DNA of 64,000 bases from Marinoscillum sp049115815 (GTDB taxonomy: Bacteria; Bacteroidota; Bacteroidia; Cytophagales; Cyclobacteriaceae), in NCBI GenBank assembly GCA_049115815.1, contig JAGDZO010000021.1:111751-175750 (forward strand), written 5' to 3'. Positions 1 to 7,516 of this stretch are shown here, in pieces. The notes beneath the pieces were generated by a model that was given only the letters and a program-made list of their open reading frames with translations, was not told the origin of the DNA and did no database searches. The position numbers were made by a program, and so were the translations under genes. Numbering within the stretch: position 1 is the stretch's first letter; every line of letters starts with the position of its first letter.

Positions 1-1032
1 AATCATTTCCGTAAGGAACTGAAGAACAATCATCTGTCGAGATGCGCCGATCACCTTTCTCACGCCCACTTCCTTGAGTCTCCTTGCGGTAATGGCAAAA
101 GATGTGTTGGTGAGGTTAAAACATGCGATGAGTAGAATCATCAATGCCATGGAGGAGAACACTATCAGTGGAGTAATGCTAATAGGGGTATTGATCATAC
201 TCCAACCTATGTCGTCTTCATTCATGGGCTTGTTGAATGGTGCGAGAGAGAACCCGGTGACTTTCGCATCAGGTTTCATCTCATTTCTAAGAGTCACGTA
301 TTCTGTCAAAAGTGGAGCTATTTCATCTGCACGATCTGGGTTTGACAGTTTTACGAACAGTGCAGGGTCTCGCCAGTCTCCCCATTCGCTAGACGAAAGA
401 TTGAACACATCCATAAAGTGCTCATGTCTAGCCATAATATGAAACCTGATAGAGCTGTTGGTGGGTTTGTTTTTGAATACAGCGCCTACTACGAATAGTT
501 TCTCTTTTTCGTTGGGCAAGTAGCATTTGATCGTCTGACCTATTGGGTTTTCTTTGTCAAAGAATTTGCCGGCAGCCTCTTCGCTAATGACCACTGTGTT
601 TAGTTTGTTGAATGAGCTGAACGCACCACGGATAAGGTCAAACTCAAATATTTCGAAGAACGTACTATCTGCAAACTGGATCCCTTCACTAAATGACTTG
701 TCGTTTACCCTCACATATGCTCCGGCGGAATTGTACCTGGAGTAAGATTCTACACCTGCAATATTTTCAGCCAGTGCCGGGCCAAGATTCACTGGGGCGA
801 TGATATGTCGACCGATCTGATCTCCTTGGTCTTTATACAGGGTGTGAACTAAGAATGTGCTGGAGAGTTTTTCTTTGTCAAAAGCATCGTCAAACTCAAA
901 GTTGAATGCTAAAATCAGGTATGCTGTAATGCAACAAGCAAGCGCAATCCCTAGCCCGAAGGCATTGATGATAACGTAGCTTTTGTTTTTGCGGAAATTA
1001 CGAAGGGAGGTTAGGATGAAGTTTCGAAACAT
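1..1032 (-). CDS. ABC transporter permease, MacB/FtsX type (partial, C-terminus outside window)
   Basis: The reading frame is open from the ATG at 1030-1032 to the window edge, giving 344 codons of the N-terminal part. Residues about 18-42 form the first membrane helix after a basic N-terminus (MFRNFILTSLRNFRKNK), followed by a large extracytoplasmic MacB periplasmic-core domain. A second helix near residues 285-310 leads into the FtsX motif KEVGVRKVIGASR. Members of this family are about 800 residues long with eight helices and work with an ATPase, often exporting or releasing lipoproteins or peptides. The same architecture is complete at 47515-49956. The ATPase partner is not visible here. 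Confidence 0.9.
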   Translation of the reverse strand, partial: MFRNFILTSLRNFRKNKSYVIINAFGLGIALACCITAYLILAFNFEFDDAFDKEKLSSTFLVHTLYKDQGDQIGRHIIAPVNLGPALAENIAGVESYSRYNSAGAYVRVNDKSFSEGIQFADSTFFEIFEFDLIRGAFSSFNKLNTVVISEEAAGKFFDKENPIGQTIKCYLPNEKEKLFVVGAVFKNKPTNSSIRFHIMARHEHFMDVFNLSSSEWGDWRDPALFVKLSNPDRADEIAPLLTEYVTLRNEMKPDAKVTGFSLAPFNKPMNEDDIGWSMINTPISITPLIVFSSMALMILLIACFNLTNTSFAITARRLKEVGVRKVIGASRQMIVLQFLTEMI

Positions 1033-1122
1033 GGCTGTAATTGATGAACGTACGAATTACAGCCATATTTGATTATGGCATGTCACCTTCAAGTAAAGGA
1101 TTGTCACAAATTGTCACCGATC

Positions 1123-2106
1123 CTACTTGACTAGCTCAGATCCCTCGGGCAGCTGGCCTTTTTCGTCCAATATGCCTGCCATTTTCAGATGGGTGATCAC
1201 AGGTTCTTCAGCCATCCTTACCAGGGTAATGTGATCAAATGCCATAGAGTCATTGGGGTCTTGCCAGCCACCAGTTGTGCCAAGGATGGTATAGTCTCTG
1301 CTATTTCTTTTTCTATGAGAAAATGAGTGTTCATGTCCATTGAATACAGTGAAAGGTCTATTACTTAATGCTTCCTCTATTTTACCCAAACCAAGACTAT
1401 CTGTCCTTTTCCAAAGTGGTTTGTGCATGAATAAAATAGTCCACTTTACATCTTCATTTTTTGTGATTACATCTTTGAAATAATCTTGCTGTTCAAGACT
1501 AACTCCCCCCACTTTACTTTCTTGCATTTTGAAATATTCTGAGTCTCTATAATTACCCTCAATTTCTCCTAGACGCATCTTTGTAGCAATATTTCTAGCC
1601 TCATTGACCTCATTCATGCGCACCATCCCGTAATCCTCGGAATCCATCATGAGAAAAAGCACATCTTCATAAACAAAATGATAATACAAAGGACCGAACC
1701 GCTCTTGCCAGTATTTTAACATGGATGGATTTGTGAGATCATGATTGCCTCCAATATAGAAGAAGGGCATTTCCAATTCATTAGTCCTACTAGCAAACGA
1801 ATCCCATTCTTTTCGCAATTGGTTGAGGTCAGTTGTTCCTCCTTCGATCAAGTCGCCAACGCTCGTCACAAATGCTGGGTCCAGGCGGTTGAGCTGTTGT
1901 ACTGCCGAGCTATAAACTCCTGCTCTTTCCCCGCCGGTCAGATCAGAAACGATCGCAAACGTAAAGTCTTCCTCTTCTGGCTGGAATGCTTCGTTGGTCC
2001 ACGGCTTAACCTCGCTCGAGATTTCATGCTTGAATTCAGGCCCTTCAGGTATTGGTTGTTGGCAGCTAACTAGTAGGAAGATGAAAATTGGATATAGCTT
2101 GATCAT
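1123..2106 (-). CDS. Calcineurin-like metallophosphoesterase lipoprotein
   Basis: 327 residues. The N-terminus is a lipoprotein signal (hydrophobic stretch then LLVSC, Cys15), so the enzyme is probably anchored in the periplasm. Metallophosphoesterase motifs appear in order: D55 in SDLTGG, GD at 84-85, GGNHD at 119-123, H228 in FMHKP and GHEH at 257-260. The first motif is normally DxH; here the His is Thr (DLT), a variant I associate with a Bacteroidota subgroup having DRTGG-like motifs. The substrate cannot be told from sequence. It stands alone between the ABC permease and the GyrI-like gene on the same strand. Confidence 0.88.
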   Translation of the reverse strand: MIKLYPIFIFLLVSCQQPIPEGPEFKHEISSEVKPWTNEAFQPEEEDFTFAIVSDLTGGERAGVYSSAVQQLNRLDPAFVTSVGDLIEGGTTDLNQLRKEWDSFASRTNELEMPFFYIGGNHDLTNPSMLKYWQERFGPLYYHFVYEDVLFLMMDSEDYGMVRMNEVNEARNIATKMRLGEIEGNYRDSEYFKMQESKVGGVSLEQQDYFKDVITKNEDVKWTILFMHKPLWKRTDSLGLGKIEEALSNRPFTVFNGHEHSFSHRKRNSRDYTILGTTGGWQDPNDSMAFDHITLVRMAEEPVITHLKMAGILDEKGQLPEGSELVK

Positions 2107-2155
2107 GTATTCAATTTAATCAATAATGAAGCTTTTGTAGTGCTCAAGTGTTGTC

Positions 2156-2623
2156 TTAGCCATTTATAGGAATGCAAAAATTAACTAGACAGAGTTTCTG
2201 AGGGTGCTTGTTGAAGTCATTATGATAAATTTCGAATGGGTCAGCGTTGGCTTTTTCATAACCATTTTCATTCATCCATTTGAACAACTCCTCCCAGTAT
2301 TGACCAAAAGCCTGTGTTGGGATTTCGAAAGTTCCCACTATGTGTTTGCCTCCAGGCAATGTCAATGGCTCGATCTCACCATCTTTGCTCATTGAATCCA
2401 CCAATCTCAGTCCAGCACTCATCCTTACTTTATCAGGTGCCGTGTTTTTGAAGCTATCATGATAGACCATCAGGACTTTATACTCATTTTCTATCAGGAG
2501 TCCTTTGGGCCCAGCCCATTTAAGCAGCGTTTGAAATGCTTCTGTGATATTCTGTACACCTGTGATCGGCACTATGGCCAAATGGGTAGGTGATAGGTTT
2601 CTGATAGATACGCTATTGTTCAT
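2156..2623 (-). CDS. GyrI-like / AraC effector-binding domain protein
   Basis: 155 residues from the ATG at 2621-2623; an open frame continues 20 codons upstream, but that part lies inside the end of the helicase gene and is not protein-like. The protein matches the GyrI-like small-molecule-binding fold: an opening strand (VSIRNLSPTHLAIV), a helix plus GLLIENEYKVLMVYHD, and the typical GGKHIVGTFEIP with a following helix carrying EELFKWMNENGYE. Stand-alone members bind small ligands or modulate gyrase; the ligand is unknown. The gene follows the helicase after 10 bases, so the two are probably co-transcribed. Confidence 0.75.
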   Translation of the reverse strand: MNNSVSIRNLSPTHLAIVPITGVQNITEAFQTLLKWAGPKGLLIENEYKVLMVYHDSFKNTAPDKVRMSAGLRLVDSMSKDGEIEPLTLPGGKHIVGTFEIPTQAFGQYWEELFKWMNENGYEKANADPFEIYHNDFNKHPQKLCLVNFCIPING

Positions 2624-2633
2624 CAATACGAAA

Positions 2634-3953
2634 TTAGATCTTGGTGATTCGTACTTTCTTCTTTTTGATCCTTGTGTTATCAAGTAGTTTGATCACTTCT
2701 TTGAATTTATGCTTTGATACGGCCACAAATGCACAGTCTTGTTTGATCTCTATCGTACCCAATTCATCCTTATCCAACTTAGCCTGCTTGATGAATGTCC
2801 CTGCAATGTCTCCTTTTGAGATTTTGTCTTTTCTTCCACCAGATATGAACAAAGTCACCCAAGGTGACGGTTTTGGGATTTCCGTTTTTTTGAGATGTAG
2901 CACGGGTGCTTCTTTGATAAATTCTGGTAGCGTGTCCTTCTCCCACATCAATAGGTATGCAGCACCTGATTTGTTCATCCGAGCCGTTCGGCCATTCCTA
3001 TGTGTGAATTCTTCCAATCGTGAGGGCAACTGATAGTGTAGGATGAATTTGAGCTCAGGGATGTCTATCCCACGAGCGGCCAGGTCGGTAGCTAAGAGCA
3101 GTTGATGTGTTCCATTTCTAAATTGGATCAATGCGCGCTCCCGATCCTTTTGCTCCATTCCACCATAAAACGAGCCATGACTAATTTTATGTTTGCTCAG
3201 ATGGTCACTTACACGATCAATAGTGTCCTTGTAGTTACAAAATATGATGCCTGGTTGTGGCTCTGGATGGTTGCTTAGGTGTGCTAGAGCAGATACCAAG
3301 GTTTGAAGCTTGTCTTTGTCTGGCGACAATATTCGCTTAATTGTTAGTTGCGCATTGTCCTCTCCAAGATAATTGACTATAGCTGGATCTTGTAGGCCTA
3401 CGAACTTTGGTATGTTCACACTTCGAGTGGCAGACGTCAGAATTTTACGTTTCACCGGTCTAATTGCCTGACATATTTCCTTCATTTCACCTTCAAAACC
3501 TACTTCAAGTGATTTATCAAATTCATCCAGGATCAAGGTGTGAATCGTCTTGGTTTGGAAATTATCGCGTCTGATGTGATCAGCTATTCTGCCTGGAGTA
3601 CCAATTAAGATTGCTGGACGGTGCTTGATTTCCATTTTGTCCTTAGTGCCCGCTCGGCCACCGTAGATGGCATTGACCTTGTGACCGGTTCCCATTTCCC
3701 TCAATACAGATTCTATCTGCAAAGCGAGCTCCCGAGAAGGCACTATGATCAATACTTGAATGTCTTCAATTTCAGGATCAATCGCTTTGAGTATCGGCAG
3801 CAAGAAAGCCAAGGTTTTACCCGTGCCGGTAGGAGAGAGTAGTATTACTTCACTGGAAGAAGAAATCGCCAAACCAGCCTCTTCCTGCATAGGATTTAGT
3901 TTTTCTATTTTTAGTTTCTGAAGTATTTCCTGTTGGTTCTTGATGGCGCCCAT
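2634..3953 (-). CDS. DEAD-box-family RNA helicase with DbpA-like C-terminal domain
   Basis: 439 residues. The helicase core shows the Walker A PTGTGKT (41-47), PSRELALQ (72-79), GTPGR (118-122), motif II written DEFD (143-146) instead of DEAD, SAT (174-176) and motif VI HRNGRTAR in place of HRxGRTGR. The last 75 or so residues (from about FISGGRKDKISKGDIAG) form the small RRM-like domain of DbpA, which in Escherichia coli binds helix 92 of 23S rRNA. A role in large-subunit assembly is inferred from that domain. Both motif II and motif VI depart slightly from consensus while all catalytic residues remain. Confidence 0.93.
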   Translation of the reverse strand: MGAIKNQQEILQKLKIEKLNPMQEEAGLAISSSSEVILLSPTGTGKTLAFLLPILKAIDPEIEDIQVLIIVPSRELALQIESVLREMGTGHKVNAIYGGRAGTKDKMEIKHRPAILIGTPGRIADHIRRDNFQTKTIHTLILDEFDKSLEVGFEGEMKEICQAIRPVKRKILTSATRSVNIPKFVGLQDPAIVNYLGEDNAQLTIKRILSPDKDKLQTLVSALAHLSNHPEPQPGIIFCNYKDTIDRVSDHLSKHKISHGSFYGGMEQKDRERALIQFRNGTHQLLLATDLAARGIDIPELKFILHYQLPSRLEEFTHRNGRTARMNKSGAAYLLMWEKDTLPEFIKEAPVLHLKKTEIPKPSPWVTLFISGGRKDKISKGDIAGTFIKQAKLDKDELGTIEIKQDCAFVAVSKHKFKEVIKLLDNTRIKKKKVRITKI

Positions 3954-4032
3954 GCTTGTTTTTGTTCAACGGCAAAGATGATACTTTTTAAAACCTTTAT
4001 CAGATTGAAAACCTAAAGACTAAATTGCCCAT

Positions 4033-4410
4033 ATGAATTCACGGACTATTCATTACGCGCTGAGCATCCTTTTTTTACTATTTGCCACTGTTCAGTACAA
4101 TGACCCAGATCCGCTGCTATGGATCTTGATTTATGGCTCAGTCAGTTTGATAGCTTTGCTCAAAATTTATTTGGGACAGGTCAATTTCAATAAGTTGATT
4201 ATCACTTTGATCGTCATATTCACTTTGTATGCTTTAGCATACATTCCTAGTTTCAGTGATTTACTGAGTAAACCAGACAAGTCCGAACTAGTCGGTCAGA
4301 TGAAAGCTACCAAGCCTTGGATAGAGGGAACACGTGAGTTGGGAGGTTTGCTGATCGCTATTGGAGCTATGGTTTATCTACTGAAAAGCAAAAGGGTAAA
4401 AAACCAGTAG
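4033..4410 (+). CDS. TMEM220-family membrane protein
   Basis: 125 residues with four predicted membrane helices (about 8-24, 31-47, 54-72 and 104-118). The N-terminal motif QYNDPDPLLW is the signature of the transmembrane family 220, found in bacteria and eukaryotes and without an assigned function. It is read divergently from the helicase gene and ends four bases before the stop of the convergent YoeB gene. Confidence 0.8.
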   Translation: MNSRTIHYALSILFLLFATVQYNDPDPLLWILIYGSVSLIALLKIYLGQVNFNKLIITLIVIFTLYALAYIPSFSDLLSKPDKSELVGQMKATKPWIEGTRELGGLLIAIGAMVYLLKSKRVKNQ

Positions 4411-4413
4411 AAA

Positions 4414-4668
4414 TTAATAGTGTTTGCGACATTGGATGATGATGATCTCATTGTCGATGACTTTATAAACCAATCGATGCTCTAAGCTGATTCTTCGAGA
4501 CCACCAGCCAGAGAGGTTATTCTTCAGTGCTTCCGGTTTACCAATGCCTTCAAAAGGTGTTCGAGAGCATTCTCTAATTAACTCATTGATTTTTTTAATC
4601 ACTTTCTTATCCACCTTTTGCCAGTAGGTGTAGTCTTCCCAGCCCGTTTGGGTAAAGCTGGTTTTCAT
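4414..4668 (-). CDS. yoeB: YoeB-type mRNA endonuclease toxin
   Basis: 84 residues, the usual length. The sequence follows YoeB closely: WEDYTYWQ near the start, the KINELIRECSRTPFEGIGKPE segment, LSGWWSRRISLEHRLVYKV and a final CRKHY carrying the catalytic His and Tyr. YoeB is a RelE-fold ribosome-dependent RNase that cuts mRNA in the A site when freed from YefM. The start overlaps the YefM stop (ATGA arrangement), the standard antitoxin-first operon. Confidence 0.95.
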   Translation of the reverse strand: MKTSFTQTGWEDYTYWQKVDKKVIKKINELIRECSRTPFEGIGKPEALKNNLSGWWSRRISLEHRLVYKVIDNEIIIIQCRKHY

Positions 4669-4925
4669 TCTTCTAAATCGTCCATTGATTTAGAGATGAT
4701 CTGACTAGATTCATATTGCCGAATTCCTTCATTCAAACGCTGAGCATTGGTCGGACTACTCAATAAATACAACGTTTCCTGCATGCTGTCGTAATCCGAT
4801 TTTGAAATCAAAACCAGATCTTCACCTTGGTTTCTAGTGACATACACAGGAGCACTATCCTGAATAACAGAATCCATGAATGATTTGAGATTTTGCCTAA
4901 AATGGCTATAACTAGTGACTTTCAT
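4665..4925 (-). CDS. yefM: YefM/Phd-type antitoxin
   Basis: 86 residues. The N-terminal half is the Phd/YefM DNA-binding fold (SYSHFRQNLKSFMDSVI, PVYVTRNQGEDLVLISKSDYDSM); the C-terminal part is the flexible toxin-neutralising tail. YefM neutralises YoeB and represses its own operon. Its stop overlaps the yoeB start by 4 bases, and a paired TGTACA operator lies just before it (4934-4952), so autoregulation is likely. Confidence 0.95.
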   Translation of the reverse strand: MKVTSYSHFRQNLKSFMDSVIQDSAPVYVTRNQGEDLVLISKSDYDSMQETLYLLSSPTNAQRLNEGIRQYESSQIISKSMDDLEE

Positions 4926-4933
4926 GACACTAA

Positions 4934-4952
4934 TGTACAGGTTAGTTGTACA
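4934..4952. promoter_or_regulatory. Paired TGTACA operator of yefM-yoeB
   Basis: Two identical self-complementary hexamers TGTACA lie at 4934-4939 and 4947-4952, 13 bases apart centre to centre and 9 bases upstream of the yefM start. YefM of Escherichia coli is known to bind paired palindromes with exactly this hexamer core, so this is very probably the autoregulatory site. That the local YefM binds here is inferred. Confidence 0.8.
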
Positions 4953-4960
4953 ATATGAAA

Positions 4961-5215
4961 TTATTGACTCGATGAATTGTTGCTAACAACTTTTTGCACA
5001 AGTTTGAAAATCGAAAATAGGCTCCAGATTAAGTTGACAACCACGAAAGGGTAGGCTTCATTTTCCCATGCGTTGTAAAGTAACAGGACGGATCCTACGA
5101 GATTTAGCAATAGATAAATAACGGAGGTGGCCGTTATTTGATTGAAGATATTCAGCACAAATCCGATCAATAATGATGCAGCTCCCGCCCATCCAATAAG
5201 TTCTAATGCGGTCAT
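4961..5215 (-). CDS. CBU_0592-like small membrane protein
   Basis: 84 residues with three hydrophobic helices (about 5-22, 30-46 and 56-72). The pattern ELIGWAGAASLLIGF near the start and NLVGSVLLLYNAW in the middle fits the CBU_0592 domain family, related in layout to small SemiSWEET-like three-helix proteins. Function is unknown. It is a single gene 35 bases upstream of the yefM start, on the same strand. Confidence 0.75.
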   Translation of the reverse strand: MTALELIGWAGAASLLIGFVLNIFNQITATSVIYLLLNLVGSVLLLYNAWENEAYPFVVVNLIWSLFSIFKLVQKVVSNNSSSQ

Positions 5216-5291
5216 GATATTTTAATTAGCTAAAACAGAAAGTAGATTTCTCACCCTTACCAAAGTCCAAAAGAACGATTATACGTTCTAT

Positions 5292-5332
5292 ACCAAACAC
5301 CCAAACACCCAAACACCCAAACACCCAAACAC
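5292..5332 (-). repeat. Solo 8-bp tandem array after the Ppx/GppA stop codon
   Basis: Five near-perfect copies of an octamer, TGTTTGGG when read on the minus strand, start immediately at the stop codon of the Ppx/GppA-like gene. The CCC blocks recur at 5300, 5308, 5316 and 5324, a strict 8-base step. There is no gene inside. The unit resembles the left-arm units of the element at 10598-11083 (TTTGGG/TTTAGG), so I group it with that family as an arm without its gene. A weak hairpin (AGAACG...CGTTCT, 5272-5289) follows. Confidence 0.85.
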
Positions 5333-6237
5333 TAGCTATTCTTAACGAAAATTTTGCCTCTGCTCGGGTAATGTTTTTCGAATAGATAATAATTGATTCC
5401 GTCCTTCAAACCCACATCTGGCACAATGGCTTTCTTTGCCTTGGCGGCCTTCATAGCATGTACATAGATTTCCGAGGCGGGCACAATCACGTCAGCTCTA
5501 TCAGGGTTCAACTGTAGTTTATTCAGCATTTCATCGAGGGTCATTTCTCTTAGGAAATTCTGAACCAAGTGGATATTTTCAAGTGTAATGCTTCGTTTTT
5601 TAGCATTTTTCGATAGTTCGTAGATCTTATTGATATTGCCTCCTGTGCCAATTGCGATGACTCTTTCTTTATGACTTCTCAGTTCGTTTTTCACCCAGTT
5701 CTCCATTTCGTTCCAAACTTTAGATGAATTGGAGTTTTGCAGCCGTCGCACGGATCCAATCTTAAAGGATTTGGACGCCTTTTTTTCTTTTTGATAATAG
5801 AAGTTAAGCTCGGTACTTCCACCTCCCACATCTATATGCAGATATGTCGCGTCATCCAAGTCCAGGCTGATCACCTTATTGATCATTTCAGCCTCCATCT
5901 GGCCATTGATTATGTTGATTTTCAGTCCAATTTCATTCTTGACTAGCTCGCAAAGGGCTTTTCCGTTTTTGGATTCTCTCATGGCGGAGGTAGCGCATCC
6001 ATAATAATGATCTACTTCATAGAGGTCCATTAAGCTTTTGAAGGCAGACATGAGCTTTACAAATTTCTCTTGGTTTTCGAGGCTGATCTCCTTGTTGGTA
6101 AACACATCTCTACCTAGCCTTAGAGGAAAACGTACATACTGAAGTTTTTTGAAAGTGATTAGTTTCTCGTACTCTATGACTTTAGTTACCTGAAGTCGCA
6201 TGGCATTGGAGCCAATATCTATCGCAGCAATTTTCAT
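5332..6237 (-). CDS. Ppx/GppA-family phosphatase (exopolyphosphatase-like)
   Basis: 301 residues, the length of the short single-module members. Actin-like ATPase motifs are present: IDIGSNAMRLQV (residues 6-17), the CATSAMRES segment, DVGGGSTEL (about 137-145) and IGTGGNINKI (about 198-207). The family hydrolyses polyphosphate or pppGpp; which applies cannot be decided here. The usual polyphosphate kinase partner is not in the window. The stop codon directly abuts the 8-bp tandem array. Confidence 0.9.
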   Translation of the reverse strand: MKIAAIDIGSNAMRLQVTKVIEYEKLITFKKLQYVRFPLRLGRDVFTNKEISLENQEKFVKLMSAFKSLMDLYEVDHYYGCATSAMRESKNGKALCELVKNEIGLKINIINGQMEAEMINKVISLDLDDATYLHIDVGGGSTELNFYYQKEKKASKSFKIGSVRRLQNSNSSKVWNEMENWVKNELRSHKERVIAIGTGGNINKIYELSKNAKKRSITLENIHLVQNFLREMTLDEMLNKLQLNPDRADVIVPASEIYVHAMKAAKAKKAIVPDVGLKDGINYYLFEKHYPSRGKIFVKNS

Positions 6238-6308
6238 AACCTCTAAATGTAGCTGTAATATGTATGCTGAACCAATTGTATTTCGTTTTTATTATGTCGA
6301 GAGACGTG

Positions 6309-6316
6309 TATATTTG
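6309..6316 (+). promoter_or_regulatory. Promoter -7 box of the methionine operon
   Basis: TATATTTG matches the Bacteroidota -7 consensus TAnnTTTG exactly. It lies 11 bases before the first paired base of the SAM riboswitch, where a transcript start is expected. No good TTG -33 element is visible at the right distance. Confidence 0.5.
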
Positions 6317-6325
6317 CAGCCACAT

Positions 6326-6440
6326 TTATCGAGAAAGACTGAGGGACTGGGCCCTAAGACGTCTTGGCAACCTGTTTTGACCTGTTTCAAAATTCCGGTG
6401 CTAATTCCCATCGTTTCGCTTAGCGTTTCGAAGAGATAAT
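6326..6440 (+). promoter_or_regulatory. SAM riboswitch (S-box, SAM-I type)
   Basis: Conserved S-box elements appear in order: P1 5' strand TTATC (6327), GAGGGACTGG (6341-6350), the P3 hairpin region ending in TTGGCAACCTG, the GGTGCTAATTCC block (6377-6388) and the closing GATAA strand (6435-6439). It binds S-adenosylmethionine and turns off methionine genes when SAM is plentiful. The first start codon is 54 bases downstream. No oligo-U terminator follows, but AGCCTTTCTC (6456-6465) could pair with GAGAAAGACT at 6331-6340 as an alternative helix, so control may act on translation. The switch mechanism is inferred. Confidence 0.9.
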
Positions 6441-6493
6441 TGATCCTCTACCAAGAGCCTTTCTCCCTTAAAGTGTGTTAAACAAGATAGCCA

Positions 6494-7516
6494 ATGAGCA
6501 AGCTACTAGATATAGCGAAAGAGAGAATATTGATTTTGGATGGTGCTATGGGTACCATGATTCAAAGGTATAAGTTAGAGGAGGAGCATTTTCGCAACAA
6601 TGAGTTGAAAGACCACCCTTCTTCCCTCAAAGGGAACAATGATCTGCTGTCTATTACCAGACCAGATGTCATTAAGGAAATCCATGCCGAGTATTATGCG
6701 GCGGGAGCTGATATAGCTGAGACCAATACATTTAGCAGTACTACGATCGCACAAGCCGATTATAAGCTAGAGCATCTGGCTTATGAACTGAATTATCAGA
6801 GTGCGAAAATAGCCAAGGAAGTTGCTGATGAATTTACTTCAAATGAGCCTCATAAGCCTAGATTCGTTGCAGGTTCAATTGGGCCTACCAACAGAACAGC
6901 ATCTCTATCGCCTGATGTCAATGACCCTGGATACCGGGCGGTGACTTTCAATGACTTGAAAACTGCTTACATAGAGCAAGTGAAAGGGCTGTTAGATGGT
7001 GGAGCAGACTTACTTTTAGTGGAAACCATTTTCGACACACTCAACGCCAAAGCAGCGCTGATGGCGATTGATGAAGTAGCTGTAGAGAGAAACATAGTGG
7101 TGCCTATTATGGTTTCTGGTACTATCACAGATGCATCAGGTAGGACTCTTTCCGGTCAGACAACAGAGGCATTCCTGATTTCTGTTTCTCACATGCCTCT
7201 ACTTAGCATAGGCCTGAATTGTGCGCTTGGAGCCAAACAACTTAGACCATACCTGCAGACACTTTCTGATAAGAGTGATTTTTTGGTAAGTGCACATCCA
7301 AATGCTGGATTGCCAAATGAGTTTGGAGAATATGATGAATCACCTGATGAGATGGCATCTCAGATTGAGGAATATCTACAAGACAACCTTGTGAATATTC
7401 TGGGTGGATGCTGTGGAACTACGCCTGAGCATATCAGTGCGATTGCTGCCGTAGCAAGTAAGTATGAACCTAGAAGCTTTCAGTCTTCAGTCGACAGTCC
7501 TCTAATTCATTATTGA
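6494..7516 (+). CDS. metH: Methionine synthase part 1: homocysteine S-methyltransferase (zinc) module
   Basis: 340 residues equal to the first domain of cobalamin-dependent methionine synthase. It has ILDGAMGTMIQ (13-24), ETNTFSST (76-83), GADLLLVETIFD (170-181) and the zinc cysteines C243 (GLNC) and C306/C307 (GGCC) that activate homocysteine. The remainder of MetH is a separate gene at 7924-10593; such splitting is common in Bacteroidota. The last 13 or so residues (RSFQSSVDSPLIHY) and the stop come from the heptamer array that starts the S23 element, so the native C-terminus has probably been replaced. First gene after the SAM riboswitch. Confidence 0.93.
   Translation: MSKLLDIAKERILILDGAMGTMIQRYKLEEEHFRNNELKDHPSSLKGNNDLLSITRPDVIKEIHAEYYAAGADIAETNTFSSTTIAQADYKLEHLAYELNYQSAKIAKEVADEFTSNEPHKPRFVAGSIGPTNRTASLSPDVNDPGYRAVTFNDLKTAYIEQVKGLLDGGADLLLVETIFDTLNAKAALMAIDEVAVERNIVVPIMVSGTITDASGRTLSGQTTEAFLISVSHMPLLSIGLNCALGAKQLRPYLQTLSDKSDFLVSAHPNAGLPNEFGEYDESPDEMASQIEEYLQDNLVNILGGCCGTTPEHISAIAAVASKYEPRSFQSSVDSPLIHY

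Noticed and set aside
5292..5332. CRISPR array
   Set aside because: Unit is 8 bases with no spacers and no cas genes; it is a simple tandem array.
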